64,000 nt of DNA from Cohnella terricola (GCF_007786475.1 NZ_VNJJ01000001.1:310001-374000); one strand, 5' to 3'; counted from the first letter of the stretch, positions 16,919 through 26,072 are shown. A program made the numbers and translations. The notes: generated from the letters alone by a model not told the origin.

Positions 16919-17725
16919 TCAAGTTGTTGTTCTGTCTCTGACGATGGACTGCAGCAGACGCTGGCGCAGCGGGATGTAATCTTTCGCGGCGCGCAGTTCG
17001 TGAAGGGGCAGGCCGCTCTCCGCCTGACATAGCGGATTGGCGAAATCTTCGACGAAGCGCCCGGAACCGGCCTGCATCACGAGAATTCGGCGTCCCAGCA
17101 ACAGCGCTTCGTCGACATCGTGCGTAATGAAAAATATGCAGGTTCGCGTGCGCTGCCAGATGCCGATCAGATGCTGCTGCATCGTCTCTCTAGTCAGGGC
17201 ATCCAGCGCGCTGAAAGGTTCGTCCATGAGCACGATGCTCGGCTGCGCCGCCAACGTTCTCGCGAGCGCCGCTCGCTGCTTCATCCCCCCGGAGAGCTGA
17301 TGCGGCAGGAGGGACGCGGCCGCATCCAGCCCGACCAGGGAGAGGTAATCGGCGGTCCGGCGCTTGCGTTCCTTCTTCGGAATTCCCGCCATCCGCAAGC
17401 CGAACGCGACGTTCCCCGATATTGTGAGCCAAGGAAATAAGTTATCGTGCTGGAATACGACGCCGACTTGCGGATCGGGTTTTCGGTGCGGGACGCCATT
17501 GATGGAGACCGTGCCCTCCGTCGGTTGCAGATATCCCGCTATCATATGAAGCAGCGATGATTTGCCACAGCCCGATGGTCCCAATACGCAGACGAAATCG
17601 TCCGGCGGCAAGTCGAGGCTGATCCCTTGCAGCACCTGCCGCCGTTCGCGGCCCTCGCCGTAAGCGAGCGAGATTTCCGTCAGCCGAATACCTGCCTCCG
17701 CGGCCGTTCCTGTGCCGATTCCCAT
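16919..17725 (-). CDS. ssuB: Aliphatic sulfonate ABC transporter ATP-binding protein
   Basis: This 268-residue ATPase has Walker A GPSGCGKSSL, the Q-loop in VVFQHDNLFPWLT, signature LSGGMKQRAALARTLA, Walker B IVLMDEPFSALD and the H-loop ITHDVDEALLL. The sequence type is that of SsuB/TauB/NrtD ATPases. It lies between ssuA and ssuD in the same operon and should energise import through the SsuC permease. The first 12 residues (GTGTAAEAGIR) are a poorly conserved extension, so the start could be slightly further in. Confidence 0.92.
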   Translation of the reverse strand: MGIGTGTAAEAGIRLTEISLAYGEGRERRQVLQGISLDLPPDDFVCVLGPSGCGKSSLLHMIAGYLQPTEGTVSINGVPHRKPDPQVGVVFQHDNLFPWLTISGNVAFGLRMAGIPKKERKRRTADYLSLVGLDAAASLLPHQLSGGMKQRAALARTLAAQPSIVLMDEPFSALDALTRETMQQHLIGIWQRTRTCIFFITHDVDEALLLGRRILVMQAGSGRFVEDFANPLCQAESGLPLHELRAAKDYIPLRQRLLQSIVRDRTTT

Positions 17726-17748
17726 GATTGTGCAGCCTCCCCGTCGTT

Positions 17749-18834
17749 TTATTTCGAGTACAGATCGTTTCGAATCGCTTTTTGGAAAACGGAGACGTCC
17801 GGCGCGCTTTTGATCGATTGCTGTTCGACCAGGAAGTCGGCCGTAGCCTTCAGCAGGGCTCCGAACTCGCCGGGCTTGTCGGGCGTTCCCATGTACTTCT
17901 CGTCCGTTTGCTGGGACGCGTCGAGCACGGTAATCTCGTTCATCGCTTGAAGCGTGTCCTCCGGCGAAAGGCCCAGCTCCTGGGCAAGCGCCTCGGAAGC
18001 TTCCCGCGGATGGTCGCGGTAGAATTTAGTTCCCTCGTCGAGCACCTCAATGTACTGTTTAACCACATTCGGATATTTCGCGAGGAAATCGTTGCGAACT
18101 ACGCCAAACTCGCCCGTCAGCGCTCCCTTATCGGCCACTTCCTTGGATGTAATGATGATCTTGCCGTCGTCGGCGAGCAATTTAGACTGGACGGGCTGCC
18201 AGATGTAAGCGCCGTCGATGTCCCCGCGCTGCCAAGCGGCCACCAGATCCGGCGCCTGCATGTCGATGATCTTGATCGTCGCGGGATCGATGTTCGCTTG
18301 TTTCAACGCCGACATCAAACTGAAGTGGGACGTGGAGCTGAATGTCGTGGCGATCGTTTTGCCCTTGAGGTCTTCGAGGCTGGAGATCCCGGACTTGCCC
18401 TGAACGACAAGCGCTTCGCTTTCCCCGATGACGTCGTGTATATAGTAGATTTGATCGGGCAAACCTTGGACGATTCCGGAAGCCCCCGGCGGCGTGCCGA
18501 CGAGGCCGAAGTCGATGCTTCCGCTGGCGATCGCCGTATTGACGTCGCGGCCGGAGTCGAATTTCAACCAGGAGATCTTAACGTTCGGGAACTTTTTCTC
18601 GGCAAGTCCGAGCGCCTTGGCCGTCAACTCGCCGTTCGGGGATACCTGGTAGCCGATCCGAATTTCTTTCGGCAACGGGTCGGCTGCCGTCTGCGACGAA
18701 GATGGCGGCTTAGAGGAGGCATCGCTTCGACCGCCGGCATCGTTGGCGGAGCCACAGGCCGCGGCGACCAGCAGCAGCGCGGTCATGAATGAAAAAGCGA
18801 ACAAACGGGCAAGCTTGCGGTTTAATCGGTTCAT
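17749..18834 (-). CDS. ssuA: Aliphatic sulfonate ABC transporter substrate-binding lipoprotein
   Basis: The 361-residue protein has a lipoprotein signal with lipobox LVAAACGS, then the SsuA/NrtA fold. IRIGYQVSPNGELTAKALGLAEKKF starts the domain, with the motifs VNTAIASGSIDFGLVGTPPG and WQRGDIDGAYIWQPVQSKL. It captures sulfonates or taurine outside the cell for SsuC. Unlike the usual order it is encoded between permease and ATPase. GGAGAGGACC lies before the ATG. The precise ligand, taurine or longer alkanesulfonates, cannot be told from sequence alone. Confidence 0.92.
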   Translation of the reverse strand: MNRLNRKLARLFAFSFMTALLLVAAACGSANDAGGRSDASSKPPSSSQTAADPLPKEIRIGYQVSPNGELTAKALGLAEKKFPNVKISWLKFDSGRDVNTAIASGSIDFGLVGTPPGASGIVQGLPDQIYYIHDVIGESEALVVQGKSGISSLEDLKGKTIATTFSSTSHFSLMSALKQANIDPATIKIIDMQAPDLVAAWQRGDIDGAYIWQPVQSKLLADDGKIIITSKEVADKGALTGEFGVVRNDFLAKYPNVVKQYIEVLDEGTKFYRDHPREASEALAQELGLSPEDTLQAMNEITVLDASQQTDEKYMGTPDKPGEFGALLKATADFLVEQQSIKSAPDVSVFQKAIRNDLYSK

Positions 18835-18891
18835 ATTGGTCCTCTCCTCGTAAACATGGGTTAAAGATCGGCGACTTTATCGCAGGTCTTG

Positions 18892-19707
18892 TTAATGCTC
18901 AATCCAGGGCGATACCCGGCGAATCAGCAGCCGGATGGCCGAATCGATGAGAATGGCGATAATGCCCATAATGATGATGACGGCGTAAATGATGTCGATC
19001 CGTAAATACTTGCTCGCATCCAGCACCACCCAACCGATTCCTGATATGGCCGCCACCATCTCGGCCGCGACCAGCGTAGCGTAAGTGACGCCGACCGATG
19101 TTCTTAGGCCGGTTAGCAAATCGGGAAGACAGGAAGGGAAAACGACGAATGCGTACAGCTTGAGTCCGTTCGCCCCGAGTGTTCTGGCGCCGTTGATCCG
19201 GTCGACCGGAATGCGCCTTGCGCTGTATACGGCCGCGATGAACATCGGCGCGAATCCGCTCAAGAATAGCAGAACCACCTTGGACGTATCTCCGATGCCG
19301 AACCAGAGCACGAGCAGCGAGTAGTACGCCAGCGGAGGTAGCGGCCGGTAAAATTCGATAATCGGATCGAAGACGGCTCGGACCCAGCGGCTTCTGCCGC
19401 ACACAATCCCCAGCGGAACGGCGGTGACGAACACGAATGCCATGGCGATCGCGATGCGTCGCAAGCTTGCTCCGATGTGTCCCGGCAACGTACTGCCCTT
19501 GTAGCCTTGGCGCGCGATATCCCCGAACGCCGACCAGACTTCGGCGGGCGAAGGCAGGAACAGAGGATTCACCCAGCGGTACCGGCTGGCGATCCACCAG
19601 ATCGCGAAAATAGTTAAGACGGTGCATCCGGAAACGGCGAAATACCGGACATTTCCTAGGCCGTTGGATCGGATGATTTTCAGGGCACGAGACTGAGGCG
19701 CGGCCAG
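18892..19707 (-). CDS. ssuC: Aliphatic sulfonate ABC transporter permease, probable CTG start
   Basis: The conserved core begins VNPLFLPSPAEVWSAF, and a GTG at 19572 would give only 226 residues. The same frame stays open upstream and encodes the expected first membrane helix (VSGCTVLTIFAIWWIASRYR). It reaches a TAA near 19737 without any ATG, GTG or TTG. A CTG at 19707-19705, preceded by AAAGGGAG, gives a 271-residue protein of normal SsuC length. The EAA coupling loop reads INGARTLGANGLKLYAFVVF. It is the first gene of the ssu operon and should form the channel for SsuA-delivered sulfonates. Confidence 0.85.
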   Translation of the reverse strand: MAAPQSRALKIIRSNGLGNVRYFAVSGCTVLTIFAIWWIASRYRWVNPLFLPSPAEVWSAFGDIARQGYKGSTLPGHIGASLRRIAIAMAFVFVTAVPLGIVCGRSRWVRAVFDPIIEFYRPLPPLAYYSLLVLWFGIGDTSKVVLLFLSGFAPMFIAAVYSARRIPVDRINGARTLGANGLKLYAFVVFPSCLPDLLTGLRTSVGVTYATLVAAEMVAAISGIGWVVLDASKYLRIDIIYAVIIIMGIIAILIDSAIRLLIRRVSPWIEH

Positions 19708-19922
19708 ACGATCACTCCCTTTTGTTAAATAATATTAATCACATTGATATAGTTGGTTTTAATTGCAAAAAAATAAGAAACGTCATTTAGTCCGATTACA
19801 CCGGCGGAGATCAGGGTCATGCCGACCCATTTTCCGCCGCTTCCCAAACACCGCTTCTCACCAAACCTACTCGTCCATATCAACGGTTTCTCCTGTTGTC
19901 AGGTCGACGGTGCACGAAGGAA
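19708..19922 (-). other. Leader region of the ssu operon
   Basis: The 215 bases between the ssuC start and the TetR stop hold an AT-rich stretch (19730-19775), read on the minus strand, that probably contains the ssu promoter. No T-box or S-box hairpin set is visible. A short minus-strand open frame ending in GETVDMDE runs out of the TetR gene but has no start of its own. Confidence 0.4.
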
Positions 19923-20492
19923 TTAAATCCCGCCGTCCGACATCCCTTTTTGATCGCGGCTTTTCACCATCGTCATCAAATAGGCCAGAACGTCGGATCG
20001 CAAGCGCGAATCAAGCGGGGCAAACCCGAACAATTCGCAGTAAAAAAGTCCGTCCGCGGCCAGTCGGGCAATCGTCGCTTCGACGGGGTCCCTGCATTCC
20101 GCCGCCATACGGCCCTGCCAGAGCACGTAACGCTCGCGCATCGGATCCAGCATGGCCGGCTGATTCGATGCGGCAGCCAAAATGCCGAAGCTCATCTCAA
20201 GGTCTTCCTTGTCGATCTCGAACGTCTTGATCAGGTAGGCTTGGGCCCAACGGTTATCGAGGGTCTGATTTCGCGTCGCTTCGGCGTCCGTATCGGAATC
20301 GAAGCGATCGAGAAAATCGTCGAGTGCCGCTTGGATCAACGATTCCTTGGTGGGAAAATGGTACAGCAGCCCGCCCTTGCTTACCCCTGCTTCCTTGGCG
20401 ACCGCATCGAGGGTAAGATGCGCGGCGCCGTGCCGTCTCACCAGTCGGCAAGCGACTTTCAGAATCTCGGAGCGTTTCGAATTCCGGTTCAT
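19923..20492 (-). CDS. TetR family transcriptional regulator
   Basis: The 189-residue protein starts MNRNSKRSEILKVACRLVRRHG and has a typical TetR helix-turn-helix (LDAVAKEAGVSKGGLLYHFPTKESLI). CGGAGGTGC supports ATG 20492; the frame continues further upstream to 20615 but only through non-coding DNA. The C-terminal ligand domain resembles the TetR_C_37-like group with a WQGRMAAECRDP segment. It is divergent from the RND pump at 20813. A palindrome at 20516-20534 just before its start is a likely operator, so it probably represses itself and perhaps the pump. Confidence 0.88.
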   Translation of the reverse strand: MNRNSKRSEILKVACRLVRRHGAAHLTLDAVAKEAGVSKGGLLYHFPTKESLIQAALDDFLDRFDSDTDAEATRNQTLDNRWAQAYLIKTFEIDKEDLEMSFGILAAASNQPAMLDPMRERYVLWQGRMAAECRDPVEATIARLAADGLFYCELFGFAPLDSRLRSDVLAYLMTMVKSRDQKGMSDGGI

Positions 20493-20515
20493 AGTGCACC
20501 TCCGGTTTTTACTAT

Positions 20516-20534
20516 ACTGTCCGGACGGTACAGT
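20516..20534. promoter_or_regulatory. Probable TetR operator
   Basis: The 19-bp near-palindrome has ACTGT at 20516-20520 and ACAGT at 20530-20534 around a CCGGACGGT core. It lies 24 bases upstream of the TetR start, where a repressor would block its own promoter. It is about 280 bases from the pump start, so control of the pump is less certain. Confidence 0.6.
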
Positions 20535-20592
20535 AGTCAAGAAAAACTTATATTCCGATCGAAATAGACGAGTATTTGTCGGCGGCACGCTC

Positions 20593-20690
20593 CTATTGAT
20601 TGCTCTTATAGACAACGGGCAACAGAATCTCGATCTTCGTGCCTTGCCGCACTTTGGATTGTACTTGGATTTCTCCGCTGTGCGCCTCTA
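20593..20690 (-). pseudogene. Relic 3' end of a histidine kinase gene
   Basis: Read on the minus strand, this piece encodes EAHSGEIQVQSKVRQGTKIE and then ILLP before running to a TAG. That closely matches the last residues of the kinase at 41599-43338 (EAHGGEIQVHSKLGQGTKIE). The DNA is also clearly similar to 41608-41690. Nothing upstream continues the kinase; the match ends near 20690. It is a leftover of a deleted kinase gene lying between a TetR gene and an RND pump gene. Confidence 0.8.
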
Positions 20691-20812
20691 GAAGGCTTTC
20701 TCGTCATAGTTTATTCATATTCGCATGATAGGCTGGCACTAAGCTCGCAGGAAAGCTTTCCCATAGCGATTGCGGGAACTATCGAATTTGACTGTAACGG
20801 GAGGGTTACCTG

Positions 20813-23800
20813 TTGAAAGGATTAATAAACTTTTCAATGAACAAAGTGGCCGCAATGTTTATTATGATTGCGATTATTCTGGGCGGGGGAGCGTTCGCGG
20901 GAAATACGCTGAAGGTAGAGAACATGCCGGACGTGACGTTTCCGATCGTCGTGATTTCAACTACATACCAAGCCTCTCCCCAGGATGTGATGAGCCTAAT
21001 AACGAAGCCGATCGAAGATCGGATCGCGACCGTCGACGGCCTCGACAAACTGACTTCGACGTCGAGCGAGGGAATGTCCACCATCATTGTTCAATTTAAT
21101 GAAAATGTCGACATTCAGAAGAAAAAGCAGGATTTGGATAGCCTTGTCCAAGAAGTTCCGATGCCGGCTTCGGCGGAAAGGCCGCGAGTATCAACGGTGG
21201 GCTTCGCGTCCATTCCGGTTTTCTACTTGGCCGTATACGCCAAGGATTCGATGAGTCAATCGGAGCTAGACGCACTGTACGAGAAGGAGCTTAAGCCGGG
21301 GTTCGAAACGATCGGAGGACTCGACCATATCGATTCCATCGGCGCGCGTCAGACCACGCTAGACATTCAGTTGGACGCGGGGGCCTTGTCGGCTTACGGA
21401 CTGACGCCGGCATCGATCGTGGGATTCATGCAGACGGCGATGACGAACGATTCGATCGGCGTCGTCCAGTTCAACGGCAATACGCAGATGGCCCGGGTAA
21501 AAGGGGAACTGAACAGCCTTTACGATCTTGAAAATTTGGAAGTTTCCACCCCTACGGGACAAACGCTGCTGTTAAAGGATTTTGCGGAGATTACGGCGGT
21601 GAACGAATCCAACTTTATCGCCCGAATGGACGATAGACCGGCAATCGGCATTCACTTGTACAAGTCGAGCTCCACGAATGCAGTTACCTTCTCCGGTGAA
21701 ACCAAAAAGCTCATGGAGAAATGGGAAGCGGAGTACCCGGGAATTACGTTTAACAAAGTGTACGACAGCGCGGACGAGGTACGGGAGTCGATCAGCGGCT
21801 TGCTGAAGGAAGGCATGATGGGGATCGTGCTTGCCTCCCTGATGATTCTGGTGTTCCTGCGCAACGTAAGAATGACGCTTATCGTCGTCGTCTCGATTCC
21901 GCTTTCTATCCTGATGACGCTAGCCATGATGAAATACATGAACCTTACCTTAAATATTATGTCGCTCGGCGGGATATTCATCGCCGTCGGCCGGGTCGTC
22001 GACGACAGCATCGTCGTAATCGAGAGCATTTACGCCAATTTGCAGAAGGCACAAAAGCGCAACGAATCGGTCATTCTTATGGCGGTTAAGCAAGTCGCGA
22101 TGGCGATCAGCTCCTCGACGTTCGTCACTGCGGGCGTGTTCCTGCCGATCGCCTTTGTTACCGGCGTTATCGGCGGCTTTTTCCGGCCCTTCGCCATCAC
22201 GGTGGCATGCGCTCTGCTGGCTTCCTTGCTCGTGTCGTTGACCGTAATTCCGATGCTTGCCAAGCTGTTGGTTTTGCGGGAGTCCAAGCATACCGAGGGG
22301 CATTCGGAAGAGCATGAAGGCAAGGTGACGCAATGGTACGGTCGAATTTTGACCTGGAGCTTGACTCATCGCATGAAGACGCTGCTGCTTTCGGGCTTGC
22401 TATTGATTGCGACCGTCGTCGTTACCGTTCCGATTTTGCCGAAAGAATTTCTTCCCGAAGGCCCGCCGGACAGGCAGATGAATTTTTCGGTTAAGCTGCC
22501 TTACGAAACTTCGTTCGACGGCACGGATTTGCAGGCGAAGCATATTGAAGCGGACTTACGCGAGGCCAAAGACGAGAATGGGCAGCCGCTGTTCCAGTTC
22601 GTGGAGGCTCTTGTAGGCTACAGATTTTCCAAGGACCGGGTTCCTTACGCGATAGAGATTATTACCGAAGTGAACAAGGATGTCGATCCGAACGCTGTGC
22701 GAGATCAGTACAAAAGCTTAATCGCCGCCCAGCTTCCGGCAGGCTCGGAGGTTATTCCCGGAAGTCTATCCGGAGGCGACGGGTATTCTTCCGTCGATTT
22801 CTCCTACGTGCTGTACGGCGAGGATCAGCCGACGCTGGCGCAGGCCGCGGCGGTGGTGAAAGAGAAGCTTAAAGAATATCCCGATTTGAAGGATATCAAG
22901 GATAGCTTGGGGGATGCGAAAAAAGAAGTGCAGATTACCGTAAACCCCTCCAAGGCGCGTCAATTCGGAATTCAGGTATCGCAAGTGCGCGATACGGCCG
23001 CAGCCTGGATCGCGAGATACAATCTGGGAGATGTCCGCCTGGACAACACCTTGTACCGGACGGCAATCGAGCTGTCCGCCAAAGACAAAAACTCGTTGCA
23101 GCAGATCGGACAAATTCCGCTCCCTACGGCAAACGGAAGCACGGTTTATTTGAACGAGGTTGCCAAGCTGGAGGAAGTGGACTCTCCGCTCGCTCTCCAA
23201 CGGGACGGCCAGAAGCTGATGGTGGAATTGACCGCAAAGATCAACTCCGCCAATAAAAGCCTTGTCAGCTATGAAATTTCCCAGTCTCTCGCCAAGCTTG
23301 AGCTTCCCGAAGGCGTGTCGACAACGACCCGGGGAGCGAGCGCCGAAATGGCGAAGGGCTTCGGCCAACTGTTCGTCGCTATGGGAGCCGCCATTGCTAT
23401 CGTCTACTTGATTATGGTACTTTGCTTCGGCAATGCGGGAACGCCGTTCGCCATATTGTTCTCGCTTCCTCTTGCAGTGATTGGGGGATTGCTCGGACTG
23501 CTCGTTACGGGAGAGTCGATCAATATTACGTCTCTCATCGGTTTTATGATGCTGATCGGAATCGTCGTCACGAACGCGATCGTGTATCTCGACCGGACGC
23601 AGCAGCTTAGAAAGGAAGGCTATCTCGTACGGCATGCCTTGATCGAATCCGGGAAGGCGCGCTTGCGGCCGATCATCATGACGGCTGGGGCGACGATCGC
23701 GGCAATGATTCCTCTCGCGCTTGGATTGTCGCATGGTACTTTGATTTCCAAGAGTTTGGCGGTCGTTGTTATCGGAGGCTTGGTCACTTCAACGATCTTG

Positions 23801-23914
23801 ACGCTCGTTGTCGTACCGATCGTTTACGAGCTGATCGAGTCATTCAAAGCCCGGGCAGGCCGGATGTTCAAACGGGGCAAATCGAAAGCTTCTAAGCAAG
23901 AGTTAAATGTATGA
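20813..23914 (+). CDS. RND family efflux pump (HAE1/SwrC-like)
   Basis: The 1033-residue protein has the two-fold RND layout. A first helix after MNKVAAMFIMIAIILGGGAFA is followed by a large outer-face domain, six helices with GRVVDDSIVVIESIY (aspartates near 396-397), a second large domain and six final helices with GFMMLIGIVVTNAIVYLDR. It is the Gram-positive SwrC/YerP type, a proton-driven exporter of surfactants, fatty acids or drugs. TTG 20813 follows GGGAGGG with good spacing. The adaptor lipoprotein starts 17 bases after its stop, and a sigma factor follows. The substrate is unknown. Confidence 0.93.
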   Translation: MKGLINFSMNKVAAMFIMIAIILGGGAFAGNTLKVENMPDVTFPIVVISTTYQASPQDVMSLITKPIEDRIATVDGLDKLTSTSSEGMSTIIVQFNENVDIQKKKQDLDSLVQEVPMPASAERPRVSTVGFASIPVFYLAVYAKDSMSQSELDALYEKELKPGFETIGGLDHIDSIGARQTTLDIQLDAGALSAYGLTPASIVGFMQTAMTNDSIGVVQFNGNTQMARVKGELNSLYDLENLEVSTPTGQTLLLKDFAEITAVNESNFIARMDDRPAIGIHLYKSSSTNAVTFSGETKKLMEKWEAEYPGITFNKVYDSADEVRESISGLLKEGMMGIVLASLMILVFLRNVRMTLIVVVSIPLSILMTLAMMKYMNLTLNIMSLGGIFIAVGRVVDDSIVVIESIYANLQKAQKRNESVILMAVKQVAMAISSSTFVTAGVFLPIAFVTGVIGGFFRPFAITVACALLASLLVSLTVIPMLAKLLVLRESKHTEGHSEEHEGKVTQWYGRILTWSLTHRMKTLLLSGLLLIATVVVTVPILPKEFLPEGPPDRQMNFSVKLPYETSFDGTDLQAKHIEADLREAKDENGQPLFQFVEALVGYRFSKDRVPYAIEIITEVNKDVDPNAVRDQYKSLIAAQLPAGSEVIPGSLSGGDGYSSVDFSYVLYGEDQPTLAQAAAVVKEKLKEYPDLKDIKDSLGDAKKEVQITVNPSKARQFGIQVSQVRDTAAAWIARYNLGDVRLDNTLYRTAIELSAKDKNSLQQIGQIPLPTANGSTVYLNEVAKLEEVDSPLALQRDGQKLMVELTAKINSANKSLVSYEISQSLAKLELPEGVSTTTRGASAEMAKGFGQLFVAMGAAIAIVYLIMVLCFGNAGTPFAILFSLPLAVIGGLLGLLVTGESINITSLIGFMMLIGIVVTNAIVYLDRTQQLRKEGYLVRHALIESGKARLRPIIMTAGATIAAMIPLALGLSHGTLISKSLAVVVIGGLVTSTILTLVVVPIVYELIESFKARAGRMFKRGKSKASKQELNV

Positions 23915-23931
23915 CTTATGGAGGAGAGCAA

Positions 23932-25149
23932 ATGGACATGAAGACAAAAGGTTACGGCTCGGCAGCCGGCAGAAGATTAGCGTTAATGGTGGGAGTTTTT
24001 GTATTCGCGGCATCTCTTGCGGCATGCTCGGCGGACACGTCCGGGTCTCAGGCGTCCGAATCGCCGGCTGCAGCAACGAATCAAGTTAAAGTAGAGCCCG
24101 TCGGGAAGGCGAGCATGGGAGATCCCCGCGAGCAGGTTGCGGAAGTCAGCGCGAATGTGCGTATGGACATTACGGCCGATGCGGGCGGAATGATTCTTCA
24201 TTTGCTTAAGAAAAACGGCGAGCGCGTGAAGGAAGGAGACGTCATCGCGCAGTTCGACAGCCGCAACGCGCAAATTGAGAAGGAAAGAGCGGAAGCCGCG
24301 GTCAAAAACGCGGAAGCATCACTGGCGTCCACCTCGGCGGAATTGAAAGCTCAACGCCTGCAGGCGACGAACGTGGTCGTGAAGCTGGAGGCGCAGCTCA
24401 AACAGCAGGCCAGAACGGGAACTCAAGAGGAAATAGACGAAGTGATGCGCAGCCTCAAAGCCGAAAGGGGGAAATTGGATGCGCTGAACCAAACCAAGTC
24501 AATCGAGGCGCTGCAGGCACAATTGGAATCGTCCAAGATTTCGCTTAAGCAAGCCCAGATGGCCTGGAGCAACGGAACGATCATCGCATCGACGAGCGGC
24601 GTGCTGACCGACGTCAAGGCGGTTGAAGGGATGAGCGTTCAGCCGGGCAGCGTGATCGGGGTCATTCAAAACGCAGACAAAGTGAAGCTGAAGGCGAGCT
24701 TGTCCGAAACGGCCGCTTCGCTGGCGCGCAACAAAGATGAGCTTGTTTTCTTGACGTCCGATCGCCAAGGTGCGTCGAGAAAAGCGAAGGTCGTTTATCT
24801 GGCGGAGCTTCCGGACTCCAATACGAGGCTGTACGGTCTGGAATTGGAAGTCGACAATACGGACCTTGCGCTCAAACCTTCTTCCCGGGTGCAAGTACAA
24901 TTGACGACGCCCGAAGAAGAAAACGTAGTCGCCGTTCCATCGTTGAGCATTGTACGGGAAGGAAGTGACACCTTCGTGTTCCTGCTGAATGGAACGAAGG
25001 CGGAGAAACGCAAAGTCGAGCTTGGTCGCATTAACGGCCCATATCAAGAAGTGATCGGCGGGATAAAGGTAGGAGAAACCTTGGTCGTATCCGGCCAGCA
25101 CAGCTTGCAAGACGGCCAGACGGTCGAAGTGGCGGCATCAAAATCCTAG
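23932..25149 (+). CDS. RND efflux adaptor lipoprotein
   Basis: This 405-residue protein has a lipoprotein signal with lipobox SLAACSAD. It then has the HlyD/MFP layout: a lipoyl half with KKNGERVKEGDVIAQFDSRNA, a coiled-coil hairpin (about residues 105-205), the second lipoyl half around GTIIASTSGVLTDVKAVEG and a beta-barrel. GGAGGAG at 23920-23926 supports ATG 23932. In Gram-positive cells such adaptors sit outside the membrane and are anchored by lipid. It is the partner of the pump encoded directly upstream. Confidence 0.9.
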   Translation: MDMKTKGYGSAAGRRLALMVGVFVFAASLAACSADTSGSQASESPAAATNQVKVEPVGKASMGDPREQVAEVSANVRMDITADAGGMILHLLKKNGERVKEGDVIAQFDSRNAQIEKERAEAAVKNAEASLASTSAELKAQRLQATNVVVKLEAQLKQQARTGTQEEIDEVMRSLKAERGKLDALNQTKSIEALQAQLESSKISLKQAQMAWSNGTIIASTSGVLTDVKAVEGMSVQPGSVIGVIQNADKVKLKASLSETAASLARNKDELVFLTSDRQGASRKAKVVYLAELPDSNTRLYGLELEVDNTDLALKPSSRVQVQLTTPEEENVVAVPSLSIVREGSDTFVFLLNGTKAEKRKVELGRINGPYQEVIGGIKVGETLVVSGQHSLQDGQTVEVAASKS

Positions 25150-25195
25150 GAACGACGTGGACAACGACACCCGGACAGGAAAGGAGGACCCTTGC

Positions 25196-25756
25196 ATGGA
25201 GGTCATTCCGACATACGAAAAGTTGATTACGCCGTACATGGACGATTTGCGAAGATATTGCTTTTATTTGACGAAGTCAAAATGGGACGGAGAGGATTTG
25301 CTCCAAGACACGCTTCTGAAGTCGCTTGTGTTTTTCTCGCATACGGAGCCGCTTCTAGATATGAAGCCGTTCCTGATGCGGGTTGCACGAAACTTGTGGA
25401 TCGATGAGCATCGTAAAAAACAAAGAAGGCTTGCTGTGCTGGTCGAACCGCCCAAGCTATATCATAACGATAACGACTATATCGAGGTTCGCAGCGCCAT
25501 TGAATGGCTGGCGGAACGCTTTCCGAGACGAAGTATCGAGATTTGGCTGTTGTTTCGCTATTTCGGATACTCGATGCAGGAAATTGCGGACAGCACGAAC
25601 AGCACCGTCTCCGCGGTAAAGTCGATCATTTTCCGCACGCGCAACGTTGTGCGCAGCCGCCACAAACCAGCGGAGTCGAGCAAAGTCCTTCACTTTGACG
25701 TGGAGCGCTGGTCGCGGGCTATTATGAACGATATGCCGCAAAGCTTGCTGTCCTAA
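25196..25756 (+). CDS. Sigma-70 family (ECF-type) RNA polymerase sigma factor
   Basis: This protein of about 186 residues has region 2 (YMDDLRRYCFYLTKSKWDGEDLLQDTLLKSL and FLMRVARNLWIDEHR) and region 4 (WLLFRYFGYSMQEIADSTNSTVSAVKSIIFRTR), with nothing like a zinc finger or extra domain. AAAGGAGG sits eight bases before ATG 25196; a GTG at 25157 is less likely. It is the third gene of the RND operon, 46 bases after the adaptor. No anti-sigma gene is adjacent. A sigma factor cotranscribed with its own pump is unusual and suggests either positive feedback or regulation of distant envelope genes. Confidence 0.85.
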   Translation: MEVIPTYEKLITPYMDDLRRYCFYLTKSKWDGEDLLQDTLLKSLVFFSHTEPLLDMKPFLMRVARNLWIDEHRKKQRRLAVLVEPPKLYHNDNDYIEVRSAIEWLAERFPRRSIEIWLLFRYFGYSMQEIADSTNSTVSAVKSIIFRTRNVVRSRHKPAESSKVLHFDVERWSRAIMNDMPQSLLS

Positions 25757-25795
25757 TCTAGCGGGAAGTATCTCTTGGCCGAATATGGAGTCATA

Positions 25796-25851
25796 CCAAA
25801 ATCCACCTATTGAATGTGTCCGAGGCAACCCCATTCAATAGGCGGATTTGG
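25796..25851. other. Long stem-loop after the sigma factor gene
   Basis: About 20 bases at 25796-25816 pair almost perfectly with 25832-25851 around a 15-base loop, without a clean T-run. It may be a bidirectional terminator or a small repeat element. The remainder of the 350-base gap up to 26107 is AT-rich, and only the TetR operator near its end is recognisable. Confidence 0.55.
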
Positions 25852-26072
25852 CTCATCGGTATCATTTTCTTAAAAAATATTTCCATTATTACGCGTCCTA
25901 AAATTGATATTCTTTCCTTGCTGCTTTCGACAATCGGTTTTGAGCGCGTTTATTTTTGCCGGGATATTGACGATCGTTGCGCTCTTCATCTCGTTATTTA
26001 TGAAGCGTGTAAATGGAAACTCATTATCATAAAGTAGTAATAAATGTACTCCTCCACACACTTGCGAATTTT

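Noticed and set aside
19863..19922. A minus-strand frame ending in TVDLTTGETVDMDE after the TetR gene
   Set aside because: It has a protein-like end but no start codon with ribosome-binding site, and most of it lies inside the TetR gene in another frame.
20254..20612. N-terminal extension of the TetR gene to 20615
   Set aside because: The extra 41 residues run over the operator and the kinase relic; the conserved TetR start with a ribosome-binding site is at 20492.
25810..26037. A 75-residue open frame between the sigma factor and the TetR gene
   Set aside because: It starts at a TTG inside a long stem-loop without a ribosome-binding site, and its composition is that of AT-rich intergenic DNA.
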